The notes under the pieces are model-generated. The model saw only the letters and a program-made list of their open reading frames with translations, did not search any database and was not told where the DNA came from. Below are positions 36,527-44,825 of a stretch of 64,000 bases of DNA, one piece after another. How positions within the stretch are numbered: the stretch's first letter is position 1; the number at the start of each line of letters is the position of its first letter. The stretch is from positions 52,407 to 116,406 of the forward strand of contig JAGWMJ010000013.1 in the NCBI GenBank assembly GCA_028871815.1, given 5' to 3'. Origin of the DNA: Armatimonadota bacterium. GTDB lineage: Bacteria > Armatimonadota > Chthonomonadetes > Chthonomonadales > Chthonomonadaceae. A program made the position numbers and the translations under genes.

Positions 36527-37645
36527 ATGTTGTCTATCGGCCTAAAAAGTCCGCGGTACCACCGGCGCAAAATGCTCGCCTGCCTGTGTCTGCTCCTGTC
36601 TTGCAGTGCTGGCGCGTCCGCCAAGCCGGGCCCCGATTCAGGCAGCCTTCGCGACTCGCGCGAAGTTCACCTGGCAAATGTGCGGCAACTCACATTCGGT
36701 GGGCAAAATGCCGAGGCGTACTTCAGCCGGGATAGCATGTGGTTGACCTTTCAGGGTGTTCACGGAGCGCATGGCTGCGATCAGCAGTATGTAATGCGCA
36801 CCGACGGCTCCGGTATGCGCCGCATAAGTAATGGACTTGGCCGCACCACATGTGGCTGGTGGCTTGCCGGAGATCGGCGCATCCTGTTTTCCAGCACATT
36901 TGCGTCGGACCCACACTGCCCGCGCAAGCCCGACATGTCCCAGGGATATGTTTGGCCCGTTTACCCAACTTACTGCATCTATTCGGTAAAGCCCAATGGA
37001 TCCGACTTGAAGCGTCTGTTCCCACGCACTTTGAGGCCCGGCGAGCTGCCTGGCTATAATGCCGAATCGGTGGTATCGCCCGATGGAATGCGGATCACCT
37101 TCACCAGCAGCCGCGGCGGTGACCTGGACGTCTGGGTGATGAATGTGGATGGAACGCATGCCAAACAGCTCACACATGCGCTGGGTTACAATGGCGGGCC
37201 ATGGTGGTCACCCGACGGTAAGCGCATCGTTTATCGCGCTTATCATCCGAAGGGCGCCGCTGCCGTGGCCGAATACAAGCGCCTTCTGGCAAAACACCTC
37301 GTGCGACCTACCACGCTCGATCTTTTTGTGATGAACGCCGACGGCAGCCATAATGTACAGGTAACCCATGACCGCGCGGCGAATATCGCCAACTTTGCGC
37401 CGACCTGGTCGCCGGACGGCAAATGGCTTGTGTTCGCAAGTAATCGGGCAGATAAGCAGCGGATGCGTTTTGACTTGTGGCGCATCAGGCCGAATGGCTC
37501 CGGGCTGGAGAGGCTGACATGGGGCGGATTCTTCGATGCGTTTCCATGCTTCAGTCCGAACGGTAAACAGATCGCCTGGATCTCTGCGCGGGGAGCAAAA
37601 CAGCCGGATGAAACGAACGTCTTTATAGCGGATTGGAGACCCTGA
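36527..37645 (+). CDS. Secreted TolB-like beta-propeller (PD40/WD40-like) protein
   Basis: The protein has 372 residues from the ATG at 36527; starts farther upstream in frame would run through the tRNA, so they are excluded. An ATG at 36572 (MLACLCLLLSCSAG) would give a tighter signal peptide, with Cys at the LLLSC position as a possible lipid anchor. At least five PD40 repeats are seen, each with the SPDGKxIxFxS/D-x-W pattern, such as SPDGKWLVFASNRAD and SPNGKQIAWISARGA. In TolB such propellers bind Pal; here no tol or pal gene is adjacent, so the partner is unknown. Confidence 0.85.
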   Translation: MLSIGLKSPRYHRRKMLACLCLLLSCSAGASAKPGPDSGSLRDSREVHLANVRQLTFGGQNAEAYFSRDSMWLTFQGVHGAHGCDQQYVMRTDGSGMRRISNGLGRTTCGWWLAGDRRILFSSTFASDPHCPRKPDMSQGYVWPVYPTYCIYSVKPNGSDLKRLFPRTLRPGELPGYNAESVVSPDGMRITFTSSRGGDLDVWVMNVDGTHAKQLTHALGYNGGPWWSPDGKRIVYRAYHPKGAAAVAEYKRLLAKHLVRPTTLDLFVMNADGSHNVQVTHDRAANIANFAPTWSPDGKWLVFASNRADKQRMRFDLWRIRPNGSGLERLTWGGFFDAFPCFSPNGKQIAWISARGAKQPDETNVFIADWRP

Positions 37646-37703
37646 GTCAGGGTGCTGCGTCTGGCCCAGGAACGCAGGGCGCAGCCGGAAAGTGAATGGC
37701 AAC

Positions 37704-38198
37704 ATGTACGACGACGTAAAAGCGATGCTCATCGCTCAGTACGGGGAACAGTGGTTGAACGGCATAACCAACCAGAACGGTATTGCCGAAGACCTCTCGA
37801 TCTTCGAAAAGGACGTTACGCGCATCAGCCGAAAGTTTGGCCTTGCAGCTCGCGGCATGTTCCTCTCGACGGAATCGGAGGTAGTTGCGCGCTACGAGGT
37901 CGTCCGACCGGTTAAGACCCTGTTCGATCTCGACGCCATCTTCTACGCCTGGTGGGGGCATCGCGCATCCGAGAACATCAGTTATGTGCAGCGCGAGATC
38001 GCTGACGACGAGGTGATCTACCACTTCATCACCGGCACGCCGACGCATGGCCACTCCGGACGAATAGTGTTTATGGGGCGCGAAGTTCGCGCAGTGATCG
38101 CCAAGCGATGGGAACGGCGCATGCGAACCCTCGATCCTCGAGCACCTGCAGATTCCCATGGCGCCACGTCGGACCGGCCGGCCGCAACAGACGGCTAG
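37704..38198 (+). CDS. Protein of unknown function (about 164 aa)
   Basis: I do not recognise it. The ATG at 37704 or the GTG at 37692 could be the start. It opens with MYDDVKAMLIAQYG and has a helical middle and an alpha/beta-like centre around EVVARYEVVRPVKTLFDLDA. No signal peptide, membrane segment or known motif is present. The C-terminal 20 residues look disordered. It may be a single-domain regulator, but this is not supported. Confidence 0.55.
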   Translation: MYDDVKAMLIAQYGEQWLNGITNQNGIAEDLSIFEKDVTRISRKFGLAARGMFLSTESEVVARYEVVRPVKTLFDLDAIFYAWWGHRASENISYVQREIADDEVIYHFITGTPTHGHSGRIVFMGREVRAVIAKRWERRMRTLDPRAPADSHGATSDRPAATDG

Positions 38199-38288
38199 CA
38201 TCGTGGGCGCTGCTTCGCTACGCGACGCGGTTGCCAATTCGATTTGTGTGATCGGCAGTGAAGCGTATTCACCGTGGCAGGCTGCGTG

Positions 38289-38297
38289 TGGTATGAT
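38289..38297 (+). promoter_or_regulatory. Extended -10 promoter close to the UbiA-like start
   Basis: TG-G-TATGAT at 38289-38297 is an extended -10 box. The next gene starts at 38306, only 8 bases on, so a transcript from here would have little or no leader. No -35 box is seen at the right distance. Confidence 0.35.
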
Positions 38298-38305
38298 CGT
38301 GAGTC

Positions 38306-39154
38306 ATGGACGAACGCGCGCGGCTCTGGCCGGTGGCAATCCCGTCGAAGTTGCGCGGTACCCGCACTGCGCACTGGTCCGAAGTATTCCCCGCTCACCG
38401 GCTTCCGGTGCTTGCAAAAACGGTCTTGCTGGTTGCGCTTGGCGCCTGGCTTTCCGGCACGCGTTTGCATCCGTACCCCCTCGGCGCGACCATCGTGGTT
38501 GCATCGGTGCTCTGGCTGGGCCTCTACGGCATCAACGAGTATACGGACCTTACGCTGGAACAGCGGCTGCAGCCGGCGCCGTTCGGTTTGGCGCTTGCCG
38601 TATCGTTCGTACTCGTCGCACTTCTGGGCTCTCTCTGGCTGTCGCACATCCTGACATTATTGCTGTTAGCGATGGTGGCTGGACAGCTGCTGTACTGCGT
38701 GCCGCCGGCCCGGGTCAAACGCTGGTGGTTTGCCGTTGTTTTGCTCAGCGGCATGGCGAATCCGCTTCTGCGGCTGGAGTGCGGCGCCACATTTGGCCGT
38801 CATGGCATACCCATCTCATTGGTGGCAACCGTCATTCTGCTGCACGTCGGCGCTACCCTTCGCTCCAGGGGATTGCTGCGCCGGCGTGATGCGGGTTTCG
38901 GCTATCGCGTGGCTCCCCCGGTAGCAGAGGCGGCCGGGAAGACGTTTACAGCCCTCGGCCTGATTGGCGCCTGGGCGGTGTGCCTGGCCGGCATCGTTCC
39001 GCCTATCTTTCTCAGCTTTGTAATCCTGGCCACATTCTTTGCCGCGTACGCATGGTCCGGCCGGGCGCCAACTGTGGATAGGCTGCGGGGCGGTTGGATT
39101 TGGTTCGCCATTTTCACCGGCATCGGATTGCTGGTGCTCATCTACCGGGGCTAG
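38306..39154 (+). CDS. UbiA-like prenyltransferase-family membrane protein with altered metal motif
   Basis: The protein has 282 residues with about eight TMs. The segment N77-E-Y-T-D81-L-T-L-E85 occupies the place of the first UbiA Asp-rich motif (N-D-x-x-D-x-x-x-D), with Glu in two positions. YCVPPARVKRW resembles the UbiA YS-x-P-P-x-R-L-K element. The second Asp-rich motif is not convincing, so activity is doubtful. UbiA enzymes transfer prenyl groups onto aromatic rings or lipids. Confidence in the family is moderate. Confidence 0.55.
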   Translation: MDERARLWPVAIPSKLRGTRTAHWSEVFPAHRLPVLAKTVLLVALGAWLSGTRLHPYPLGATIVVASVLWLGLYGINEYTDLTLEQRLQPAPFGLALAVSFVLVALLGSLWLSHILTLLLLAMVAGQLLYCVPPARVKRWWFAVVLLSGMANPLLRLECGATFGRHGIPISLVATVILLHVGATLRSRGLLRRRDAGFGYRVAPPVAEAAGKTFTALGLIGAWAVCLAGIVPPIFLSFVILATFFAAYAWSGRAPTVDRLRGGWIWFAIFTGIGLLVLIYRG

Positions 39155-39165
39155 GCATTCGATCC

Positions 39166-39504
39166 ATGACCGATTGCGTTTTCTGCCGCATAGGCTCCCG
39201 GGAGATTCCGGCTTCCGTCGCGTGGGAAGACGAGGAGTTCCTGGCATTTCAAGACCTCAACCCGATGGCCCCGGTGCACGTGCTGGTAATTCCCAAACAG
39301 CATATCGCCACGCTGATGGAAATCACCGATGTCGGGCTGTTGGGGCGTGCGATGCTGGCGGTACAGCAGGTTGCGCGGGTGCTCGGCATATCGGAGCACG
39401 GTTTCCGCGTCGTGGCGAACATCGGTGACGATGGCGGCATGACTGTGGGGCACCTGCATTTCCACCTGTTGGGTGGTCGACAGATGCATTGGCCGCCCGG
39501 CTAG
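39166..39504 (+). CDS. HIT-family nucleotide hydrolase (HinT-like)
   Basis: The protein has 112 residues from the ATG at 39166. It begins TDCVFCRIGSREIPASV, the normal HinT N-terminus with the two zinc-like cysteines, and ends with the catalytic triad GHLHFHLLGGRQM (HxHxH). HinT hydrolyses AMP-linked substrates, such as adenosine phosphoramidates, in the cytoplasm. It is 11 bases after the UbiA-like gene and converges on the Mug-like gene. Confidence 0.92.
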   Translation: MTDCVFCRIGSREIPASVAWEDEEFLAFQDLNPMAPVHVLVIPKQHIATLMEITDVGLLGRAMLAVQQVARVLGISEHGFRVVANIGDDGGMTVGHLHFHLLGGRQMHWPPG

Positions 39505-39552
39505 ATCCGGCGTGAAGAAGGCGAGAGCGCCATATTCCGCCGGTCGCCGGCA

Positions 39553-40152
39553 CTACCGCATCGCCGTCGCAGAATAGTCCACCTGCGGCAGGGTGACCAA
39601 CGCCCGTAACTCGTGAAACAGGTAGCGCCGGTCCGCCGACCACGCGTCGGCTCGTCCGCTAGTGCTCACAACAACAAACGCCGGACGGTCCGCGAACCGT
39701 TCGCGCTGCAATCCCCAGGACGACGCGGGTGTGCCGGAGCACATCTGGTACACATCCTTGCCGTTGAAGCAGATTACGTCGGGCCGGTACGTTGCCAACT
39801 TGTCGCAGAGTTTCTGCTTATCGGCAGCAGGCGGCGGCGGCAGATCGGCGTTGGCGTGGATGGCGATGTACTTCATCAGGCCGGTAAGGCCAATGCCGTA
39901 CCGGGTAATGCGCTCGTCATCCTCAGGGCGGAGCTCGCGATCGGTAAACCCGGTCTCGTGGAGGAGTGACCAGAACCGGTTGCGGGTTCCGGCATAGTAG
40001 TGGCCCTGTGCCGCGGCGGCCATGCCGGGAGCGGACCCTACAAAAACCACTCCGAGCCCAACAGTCAGATAGTCTGGCAGTAAGTCAGGCAGGTCAACTC
40101 GATCAGAGCAAATGCTCAAGGCCGGTAACCAGTCCCTGGAATTGGTGCACAC
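39553..40152 (-). CDS. mug: Mug/TDG-type uracil/mismatch DNA glycosylase with altered motif A
   Basis: The protein has 199 residues. VFVGSAPGMAAAAQGHYYAG and GNRFW-type NRFWSLLHETGFTDREL match the Mug/TDG family of base excision repair. The usual G-I-N-P-G carries the catalytic Asn; here it is G39-S-A-P-G43, so Asn is replaced by Ala. The C-terminal S-T-S-G aligns with N-P-S-G. The gene starts at ATG 40152 and so overlaps the dapB stop region by 50 bases. Low-activity or alternative-mechanism glycosylases with such motifs exist. Confidence 0.75.
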   Translation of the reverse strand: MCTNSRDWLPALSICSDRVDLPDLLPDYLTVGLGVVFVGSAPGMAAAAQGHYYAGTRNRFWSLLHETGFTDRELRPEDDERITRYGIGLTGLMKYIAIHANADLPPPPAADKQKLCDKLATYRPDVICFNGKDVYQMCSGTPASSWGLQRERFADRPAFVVVSTSGRADAWSADRRYLFHELRALVTLPQVDYSATAMR

Positions 40153-40906
40153 GGCGAATAGCCAGCAGTATTCCCGGCATAAATGAACTTCTACTCATCG
40201 AGTCGTGGCGTATTGTCAGCGTCTCGCCCGCACCGCCGAAGGTTATTTCCTGATGCGCCACCAAACCCGGCAAGCGGATGCTGTGCACAGGCACTCCGTT
40301 TTCATCCGGAACGTTGAGTCCGCGAGAGGGTAGGGCTGGTCCGGCCGGTCCAGGAGTGCGTACCGCACCGGCAGCTGACCTTGTGGCGACAATACGCTGC
40401 GCGGTGAGCTTTGCGGTTCCGGATGGCGCGTCGCGCTTGCCGGAATGATGCATCTCCACAATCTCCGCATCCGGCAGGTAAGCAGCCGCGCGCTCCGCAA
40501 ACTGCATCATCAATACGGCGCCGATGGCGAAGTTTGGAGCGAACAGGATCGCCGTACCATGCGCAGCCGCCTCGGCGCCAACCGCTTCCAGATCGGAAGG
40601 TGCGATACCGGTGGTGCCCAGGACGACGTGCAGACCGGCGGCCACAGCGTCGCGGATGTTCAGCCGAGCCGCATCGGCGTGCGTGAAATCCACCAATACG
40701 TCCCCACCGACCGCGAGGGCCTCCGATAATTCGCCGACTAGCAGCGCTCCGCCCGTTGCGTCACGCCAGAGCGCAGCTTTAGCAGCCTCGCGATCGGGAT
40801 CGTACCCGGCCGCAATTTGCAGATCCGTGGCGCCTGCCACGGCGCGCCCAACTTCCATTCCCATTCGGCCTAGCGCGCCGGACACAATCACGCGAAGCTC
40901 AGCCAC
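40103..40906 (-). CDS. dapB: 4-Hydroxy-tetrahydrodipicolinate reductase
   Basis: The protein has 267 residues. DapB reduces hydroxy-tetrahydrodipicolinate in lysine and diaminopimelate synthesis. An N-terminal dinucleotide-binding motif VSGALGRMG and the substrate-binding EMHHSGKRDAPSGTA block are both intact, with the catalytic His pair. It begins 2 bases after the M16 peptidase stop, so the two genes are co-transcribed. Diaminopimelate synthesis is consistent with a peptidoglycan-making bacterium. Confidence 0.95.
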   Translation of the reverse strand: MAELRVIVSGALGRMGMEVGRAVAGATDLQIAAGYDPDREAAKAALWRDATGGALLVGELSEALAVGGDVLVDFTHADAARLNIRDAVAAGLHVVLGTTGIAPSDLEAVGAEAAAHGTAILFAPNFAIGAVLMMQFAERAAAYLPDAEIVEMHHSGKRDAPSGTAKLTAQRIVATRSAAGAVRTPGPAGPALPSRGLNVPDENGVPVHSIRLPGLVAHQEITFGGAGETLTIRHDSMSRSSFMPGILLAIRRVHQFQGLVTGLEHLL

Positions 40907-40908
40907 GC

Positions 40909-42177
40909 TCAGGCCGCCTGTCCATACTTTCCGTACGGACCAACGGTGGCAAGTGCAAGTTTGTCGAGATCCAGAACCTTGTCCGCCACCTCTGCGATGG
41001 TTGCTCCTGAGACCCGGTCGTATTCAGCCAGAATCTCGTTGAGCGGTATCACGCGCCCAAAAGTCAGCAGGTGCTCACCGTAGCGCGCCATCCGGGCAGC
41101 CATGCTCTCCAAACCCAATACCAGCTCGCCGCGTACCTGGCGCTTACCTTTCACAATCTCCTCTTCGGTCAAACCTTCCGAGCGTACTTGCGCAAACTCG
41201 GCCCGAGTAAGCTCAATAACCTGATCGAGCGCTTCCGGTTTGGTGCCGCCGTACACGCAGAAGAGACCGCCCTCCTTGTACGTGCGCGCGTACGAACCGA
41301 TCGCGTAGGCCAGGCCGCGCTTCTCGCGAATCTCGCTGAAAAGCCGCGAACTCATGTTTCCACCCAGAGCGTCGTTCAGTATCGAAAGCGAGTACTTCTC
41401 CCGGTCGAATTTGCTGTACGCCCCGGTGCCCAAGCAGAAGCTGACCTGCTCCACGTCGCGTTTGTGAATCTGTTTCCGTTTTGTGGTGGGTGTAGGCGGC
41501 TCGGCCGCACGCGCCTTTACCTCTCCGGAAAGCGAGCCAAGCGCCCGCTCGGCCTGTGACACAAGTCGGTCGTGGTCCACGAGGCCCGCGGCCGAGAGTA
41601 TGATCCGATCGGGCCGGTACCGCTCGGCAATATAGCCGGTGATTGCGGTGCGAGTAAAGCCACCAACGGTCTTTTCACTACCGATGACCGGGGCGCCAAG
41701 AGGGTGCCCGTGCCACAACGTGCTCTCAAACACATCATGGACCAGGTCGTCGGGCGAATCCTCATACATCTTGATCTCAGAGATCACCACGCCCTTTTCC
41801 CGTTCAATCTCTTCTTCCATAAACAGCGAGTTGCAGAGCATGTCGGTGAGCACATCCACAGCTGTCTCGCAATCGTCGGCGAGTATCCGCGCGTGGTAGC
41901 AGGTGGACTCCTTACCTGTGAATGCGTTCAAGTGGCCGCCGCGACTCTCGATTTCCGAGGCGATTTCGCGCGCGGTCCGTTGGGAGGTTCCTTTGAACAG
42001 CATGTGCTCGATAAAGTGCGAGATGCCCCGGTTCCGGGGAGTTTCATCGCGGGAGCCCGCGCCGGCCCAGAGTCCAACAGCGGCTGATCTTACGTATGGA
42101 ACCGACTCGGATACAACGCGCAGACCGTTCGATAGGGTGGTAACCCGAACGTCCTCGACATGGAACTCTGTGCTCAT
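40909..42177 (-). CDS. M16-family zinc peptidase (processing-peptidase-like)
   Basis: The protein has 422 residues. The inverted zinc-binding motif HFIEH is residues 54-58, with the downstream Glu region in EIEREKGVVISEI. The C-terminal M16 domain with RGLAYAIGSYARTYKEGG is typical of the active subunit of bacterial M16B peptidases. There is no signal peptide, so it is cytoplasmic like many bacterial homologues, which degrade peptides. It precedes dapB by 2 bases and is divergent from the M20 gene. Confidence 0.92.
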   Translation of the reverse strand: MSTEFHVEDVRVTTLSNGLRVVSESVPYVRSAAVGLWAGAGSRDETPRNRGISHFIEHMLFKGTSQRTAREIASEIESRGGHLNAFTGKESTCYHARILADDCETAVDVLTDMLCNSLFMEEEIEREKGVVISEIKMYEDSPDDLVHDVFESTLWHGHPLGAPVIGSEKTVGGFTRTAITGYIAERYRPDRIILSAAGLVDHDRLVSQAERALGSLSGEVKARAAEPPTPTTKRKQIHKRDVEQVSFCLGTGAYSKFDREKYSLSILNDALGGNMSSRLFSEIREKRGLAYAIGSYARTYKEGGLFCVYGGTKPEALDQVIELTRAEFAQVRSEGLTEEEIVKGKRQVRGELVLGLESMAARMARYGEHLLTFGRVIPLNEILAEYDRVSGATIAEVADKVLDLDKLALATVGPYGKYGQAA

Positions 42178-42212
42178 TTGGCTATGATACCCGCACGTTG
42201 TTGCGAGGTTGA

Positions 42213-42230
42213 CGGGCCGCAGGCGGCCCG
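42213..42230. repeat. Palindrome between divergent M16 and M20 genes
   Basis: CGGGCCGC-AG-GCGGCCCG is an 8-base inverted repeat with a 2-base centre. It lies in the shared 103-base 5' region, just ahead of the extended -10 of the M20 gene, a position suited to an operator. GC-rich sequence makes such palindromes common by chance. Confidence 0.45.
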
Positions 42231-42234
42231 CGTC

Positions 42235-42243
42235 TGCTATAAT
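42235..42243 (+). promoter_or_regulatory. Extended -10 promoter of the M20 dipeptidase gene
   Basis: TG-C-TATAAT (42235-42243) is a perfect extended -10 and lies 37 bases upstream of the ATG. TTGACG at 42209-42214 is 23 bases upstream, too far for a usual -35. Confidence 0.55.
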
Positions 42244-42280
42244 CGGCCCTTGTGAACACCTGGTTTAAGAGAGGATCCGT

Positions 42281-43699
42281 ATGCTGAAGCCCCCTTCGGA
42301 CGAGTCCACAGCCCGTCTCTATGCCTGGATTGACGACCATACCGATGAAATGGTCGCATCGCTTCAGGGCGTACTCCGCATTCCGAGCCTGGAAGCTGCG
42401 GCCGAGGCGGGCGCGCCATTTGGCGCCGAGGTAAAGCGCGCACTCGCGTTCACGCTTGCGCACGCCGCCGAACTTGGTTTCCGCACGAAAGACGTGGATG
42501 GTTTCGCCGGCCATGCCGAATTCGGTGAAGGTGATGAGATGGTTGCGGCTGTTGGCCATCTGGATGTGGTACCGGAGGGCGATGGCTGGAAGCATGCTCC
42601 CTACGGCGCCACGATAGAGGATGGTTACATCTATGCCCGCGGTTCATCCGATGACAAAGGGCCAACCTGGGCAGCGCTCTACGGCGCTTGCGCACTGTTG
42701 AACTCCGGGCTTCCGCTGCGCCGGCGCGTGCGCGTTATCTTTGGGTGTAACGAGGAGAGTGGCTTCCAGTGCGTGCACCACTACTGGGAGGTAGCGCGTG
42801 AGGAGCGGCCGGTATTTGCGTTCACGCCCGATGCCGGGTTCCCTCTCGTCTATGCCGAAAAGGGTATCGCGAACATCGTGCTCCACTACGCTTCACAACC
42901 GGCGGAATGCGATCTGTGTGTCACGAGCTTGAGTGGCGGCCGCCGACCCAATATGGTGCCGGATAGTGCCGATGCAGTGCTTGCCGGATCTGCCGAGGCG
43001 GTAGCATCTGCCGCCGCCGCGCTCGACGCGCTTGGCGCCGAGGGAGTGACCAGCACCGTTGAGCATGCTGAACTGAAGGTACACGCCGTTGGCAAATCGG
43101 CCCACGGCAGCCGCCCGATGGATGGCGTCAACGCCGTAATCCGGCTCGCCGATGCCCTGCTTCACCTCGCACTACCGGCCGATGAGAAGTGGCTGCGGTT
43201 TCTTGTGGATGCATCCGGTCCGGATGGCACCGGACTGGGCATAGCGGGCTCAGACGAAGTGGCCGGCGAGCTGACCAGCAACCTTGGCATTTTCGAGTTT
43301 ACTCGCCAGAACGGTGCGCTGGCCACATGGAACATCCGATATCCGGTTACCTGGAGCATCCAGCGCGTCAGCAGCGCCGCCATGGCTGCGGGTGCGACCG
43401 CTGGGTGGAACCTGCACCAGGTCCACGACCAGCCGCCGCTCTATGTACCACTCGACAAAGAGCCCGTGAGCACACTGCTTCGGGTTTACCGTGAGGCCAC
43501 CGGCGATGAGGAGAGCCAGCCGCGCACTATGGGCGGGGGCACGTACGCGCGGGCGACGCCAAACGCCGTGGCATACGGCGCCGGCTTCCCGGGTGGCTCC
43601 GATGGACCCGCTCATGAGCCCGACGAGCGTATCGCTATCAGCACCGTCGTGGATGCCGCCAAGGTCTTTGCCGTGGCGCTCTACGAACTTGCGCGATAG
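42281..43699 (+). CDS. M20-family dipeptidase (PepV-like)
   Basis: The protein has 472 residues. Zinc-ligand motifs are in place: GHLDVVPEGDGW, then YARGSSDDKGP (bridging Asp), NEESG for the catalytic Glu and metal Glu, and the closing CGGxxH-like MGGGTYARATPNAVAYG. The length and motifs match PepV/Xaa-His dipeptidases rather than peptidase T. It is probably cytoplasmic and cleaves dipeptides. It has its own extended -10 promoter. Its 3' end overlaps that of the PhyH-like gene by 19 bases on the opposite strand. Confidence 0.92.
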   Translation: MLKPPSDESTARLYAWIDDHTDEMVASLQGVLRIPSLEAAAEAGAPFGAEVKRALAFTLAHAAELGFRTKDVDGFAGHAEFGEGDEMVAAVGHLDVVPEGDGWKHAPYGATIEDGYIYARGSSDDKGPTWAALYGACALLNSGLPLRRRVRVIFGCNEESGFQCVHHYWEVAREERPVFAFTPDAGFPLVYAEKGIANIVLHYASQPAECDLCVTSLSGGRRPNMVPDSADAVLAGSAEAVASAAAALDALGAEGVTSTVEHAELKVHAVGKSAHGSRPMDGVNAVIRLADALLHLALPADEKWLRFLVDASGPDGTGLGIAGSDEVAGELTSNLGIFEFTRQNGALATWNIRYPVTWSIQRVSSAAMAAGATAGWNLHQVHDQPPLYVPLDKEPVSTLLRVYREATGDEESQPRTMGGGTYARATPNAVAYGAGFPGGSDGPAHEPDERIAISTVVDAAKVFAVALYELAR

Positions 43700-44520
43700 A
43701 GCAATGGGTTCAGCGGGCTGATCGCTGGTTCACCGGGGGCAACGCCAGGCAGCCAGGCGGCAAGGTCAACCAGTCTGTTCTCGTTGCCTGGGTCCGCCAT
43801 AACGCGAGTCCCATCCGCGAAGTAGATCACCGTCATGACCTCGCGCACCTGGTCGGTACTATTGCCCGGTGCGGAGTGAAGCGTCCAGCCGGAGTGGAAT
43901 GTGGCGTCACCGGCTTGCATCGCGCTGCACGTGGGCGTGTAGCCTTTCCCGGCAACGTACTGGTCAAACTCCTCCTGTGACTCGTCGGAGATGCCGATAT
44001 GACCGAGGAAGCCGCCTTGTTGCGAGCGGCTTGCAAACGTGAGTGCGCCCATCTCTACGGGTACATCTACAAGTGGCATCCACATGGTGACGGTGTCGCT
44101 GGTATCCAAAGGCCAATAGAACTGGTCCTGATGCCACGGCGTCAAACCACCGTGGGCCTCCTTGAACAGCGCCTGGTCATGGTATAGTCGCACGCCATCC
44201 ACGCCCATCAGTCTGGCGGCAATCTCGGCAAAACGCGTCGCCAGCACGAAGCGAGCCACTGTCTGGTCGCGCTGCCATAGGTTTGTGATCTGGATAAACG
44301 CCTTGTGGTAGGTGTCACGTTCCTCCATCGGACGCGTCTCACGATTGTACGCGGCTACCGCGGCAGCGATCGCGGGGCGGTATGCCGCAACCTCCAGCGG
44401 CGATGCCACGCCACGCAGCAGCACGTGGCCCTCAGTGCGGTAATGCTCCACAGAGCCGGCATCCAGTGGATAGGCGTCGCTCAAGTCCGGGAGAACGGAT
44501 ACCTGCTCGTCTGTAGCCAT
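43681..44520 (-). CDS. Phytanoyl-CoA dioxygenase (PhyH)-family protein
   Basis: The protein has 279 residues. The iron-binding H-x-D is His130-Gln-Asp132 in TPWHQDQFYW; the distal His is likely His215 in GWTLHSAPGN, with an Arg nearby for 2-oxoglutarate. PhyH-type enzymes hydroxylate or halogenate small molecules with Fe(II) and 2-oxoglutarate, and they are frequent in secondary metabolism. The substrate cannot be deduced. It is divergent from the amidase operon, sharing a 305-base promoter region, and overlaps the M20 gene tail by 19 bases. Confidence 0.9.
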   Translation of the reverse strand: MATDEQVSVLPDLSDAYPLDAGSVEHYRTEGHVLLRGVASPLEVAAYRPAIAAAVAAYNRETRPMEERDTYHKAFIQITNLWQRDQTVARFVLATRFAEIAARLMGVDGVRLYHDQALFKEAHGGLTPWHQDQFYWPLDTSDTVTMWMPLVDVPVEMGALTFASRSQQGGFLGHIGISDESQEEFDQYVAGKGYTPTCSAMQAGDATFHSGWTLHSAPGNSTDQVREVMTVIYFADGTRVMADPGNENRLVDLAAWLPGVAPGEPAISPLNPLLYRASS

Positions 44521-44825
44521 ATTGAACCTGCCTCTCTACCGCGCACGGTGGCTTCACGCTCGCGCTGTTCGAGCCATGGCAGGCCGCTTCCTGCATACTT
44601 CCCGCGCAAGGTCGTTACCAGTCCACCAGATTTGGAACTAAAATTGCACGCAGCAGTTGTCAGGCGCTACTTCATGAGTTATACTGGCTGGTGTGAATTG
44701 ACCTGCATCGTGCCGTTAACGCGCCCATCAGAGGCGTGGACTGCCCTGCCTGAGCCGGAAGCTCGTTTTGACAAGCAGTTCTCAAAACAGATTGTTGCCG
44801 CGTTAACCAGCAGCAGGAGGTCCAT
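44521..44825. other. Divergent promoter region between PhyH-like gene and amidase operon
   Basis: There is no gene. It holds the strong promoter at 44657-44685 and, closer to the amidase start, a TTGACA (44768) with a weak ATTGTT -10 17 bases further on. A GGAGG ribosome site sits at about 44815-44820. Confidence 0.7.
44657..44685 (+). promoter_or_regulatory. Sigma70-type promoter of the amidase-to-caspase operon
   Basis: TTGTCA (44657-44662) and TATACT (44680-44685) are spaced by exactly 17 bases, each a 5/6 match. It lies about 140 bases upstream of the amidase ATG, giving a leader of some 130 bases. Confidence 0.65.

Noticed and set aside
36313..36624. Minus-strand ORF containing GPVGFEPTTNQL
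   Set aside because: It is the reverse complement of the CAU tRNA; this string is a well-known artefact of tRNA antisense translation.
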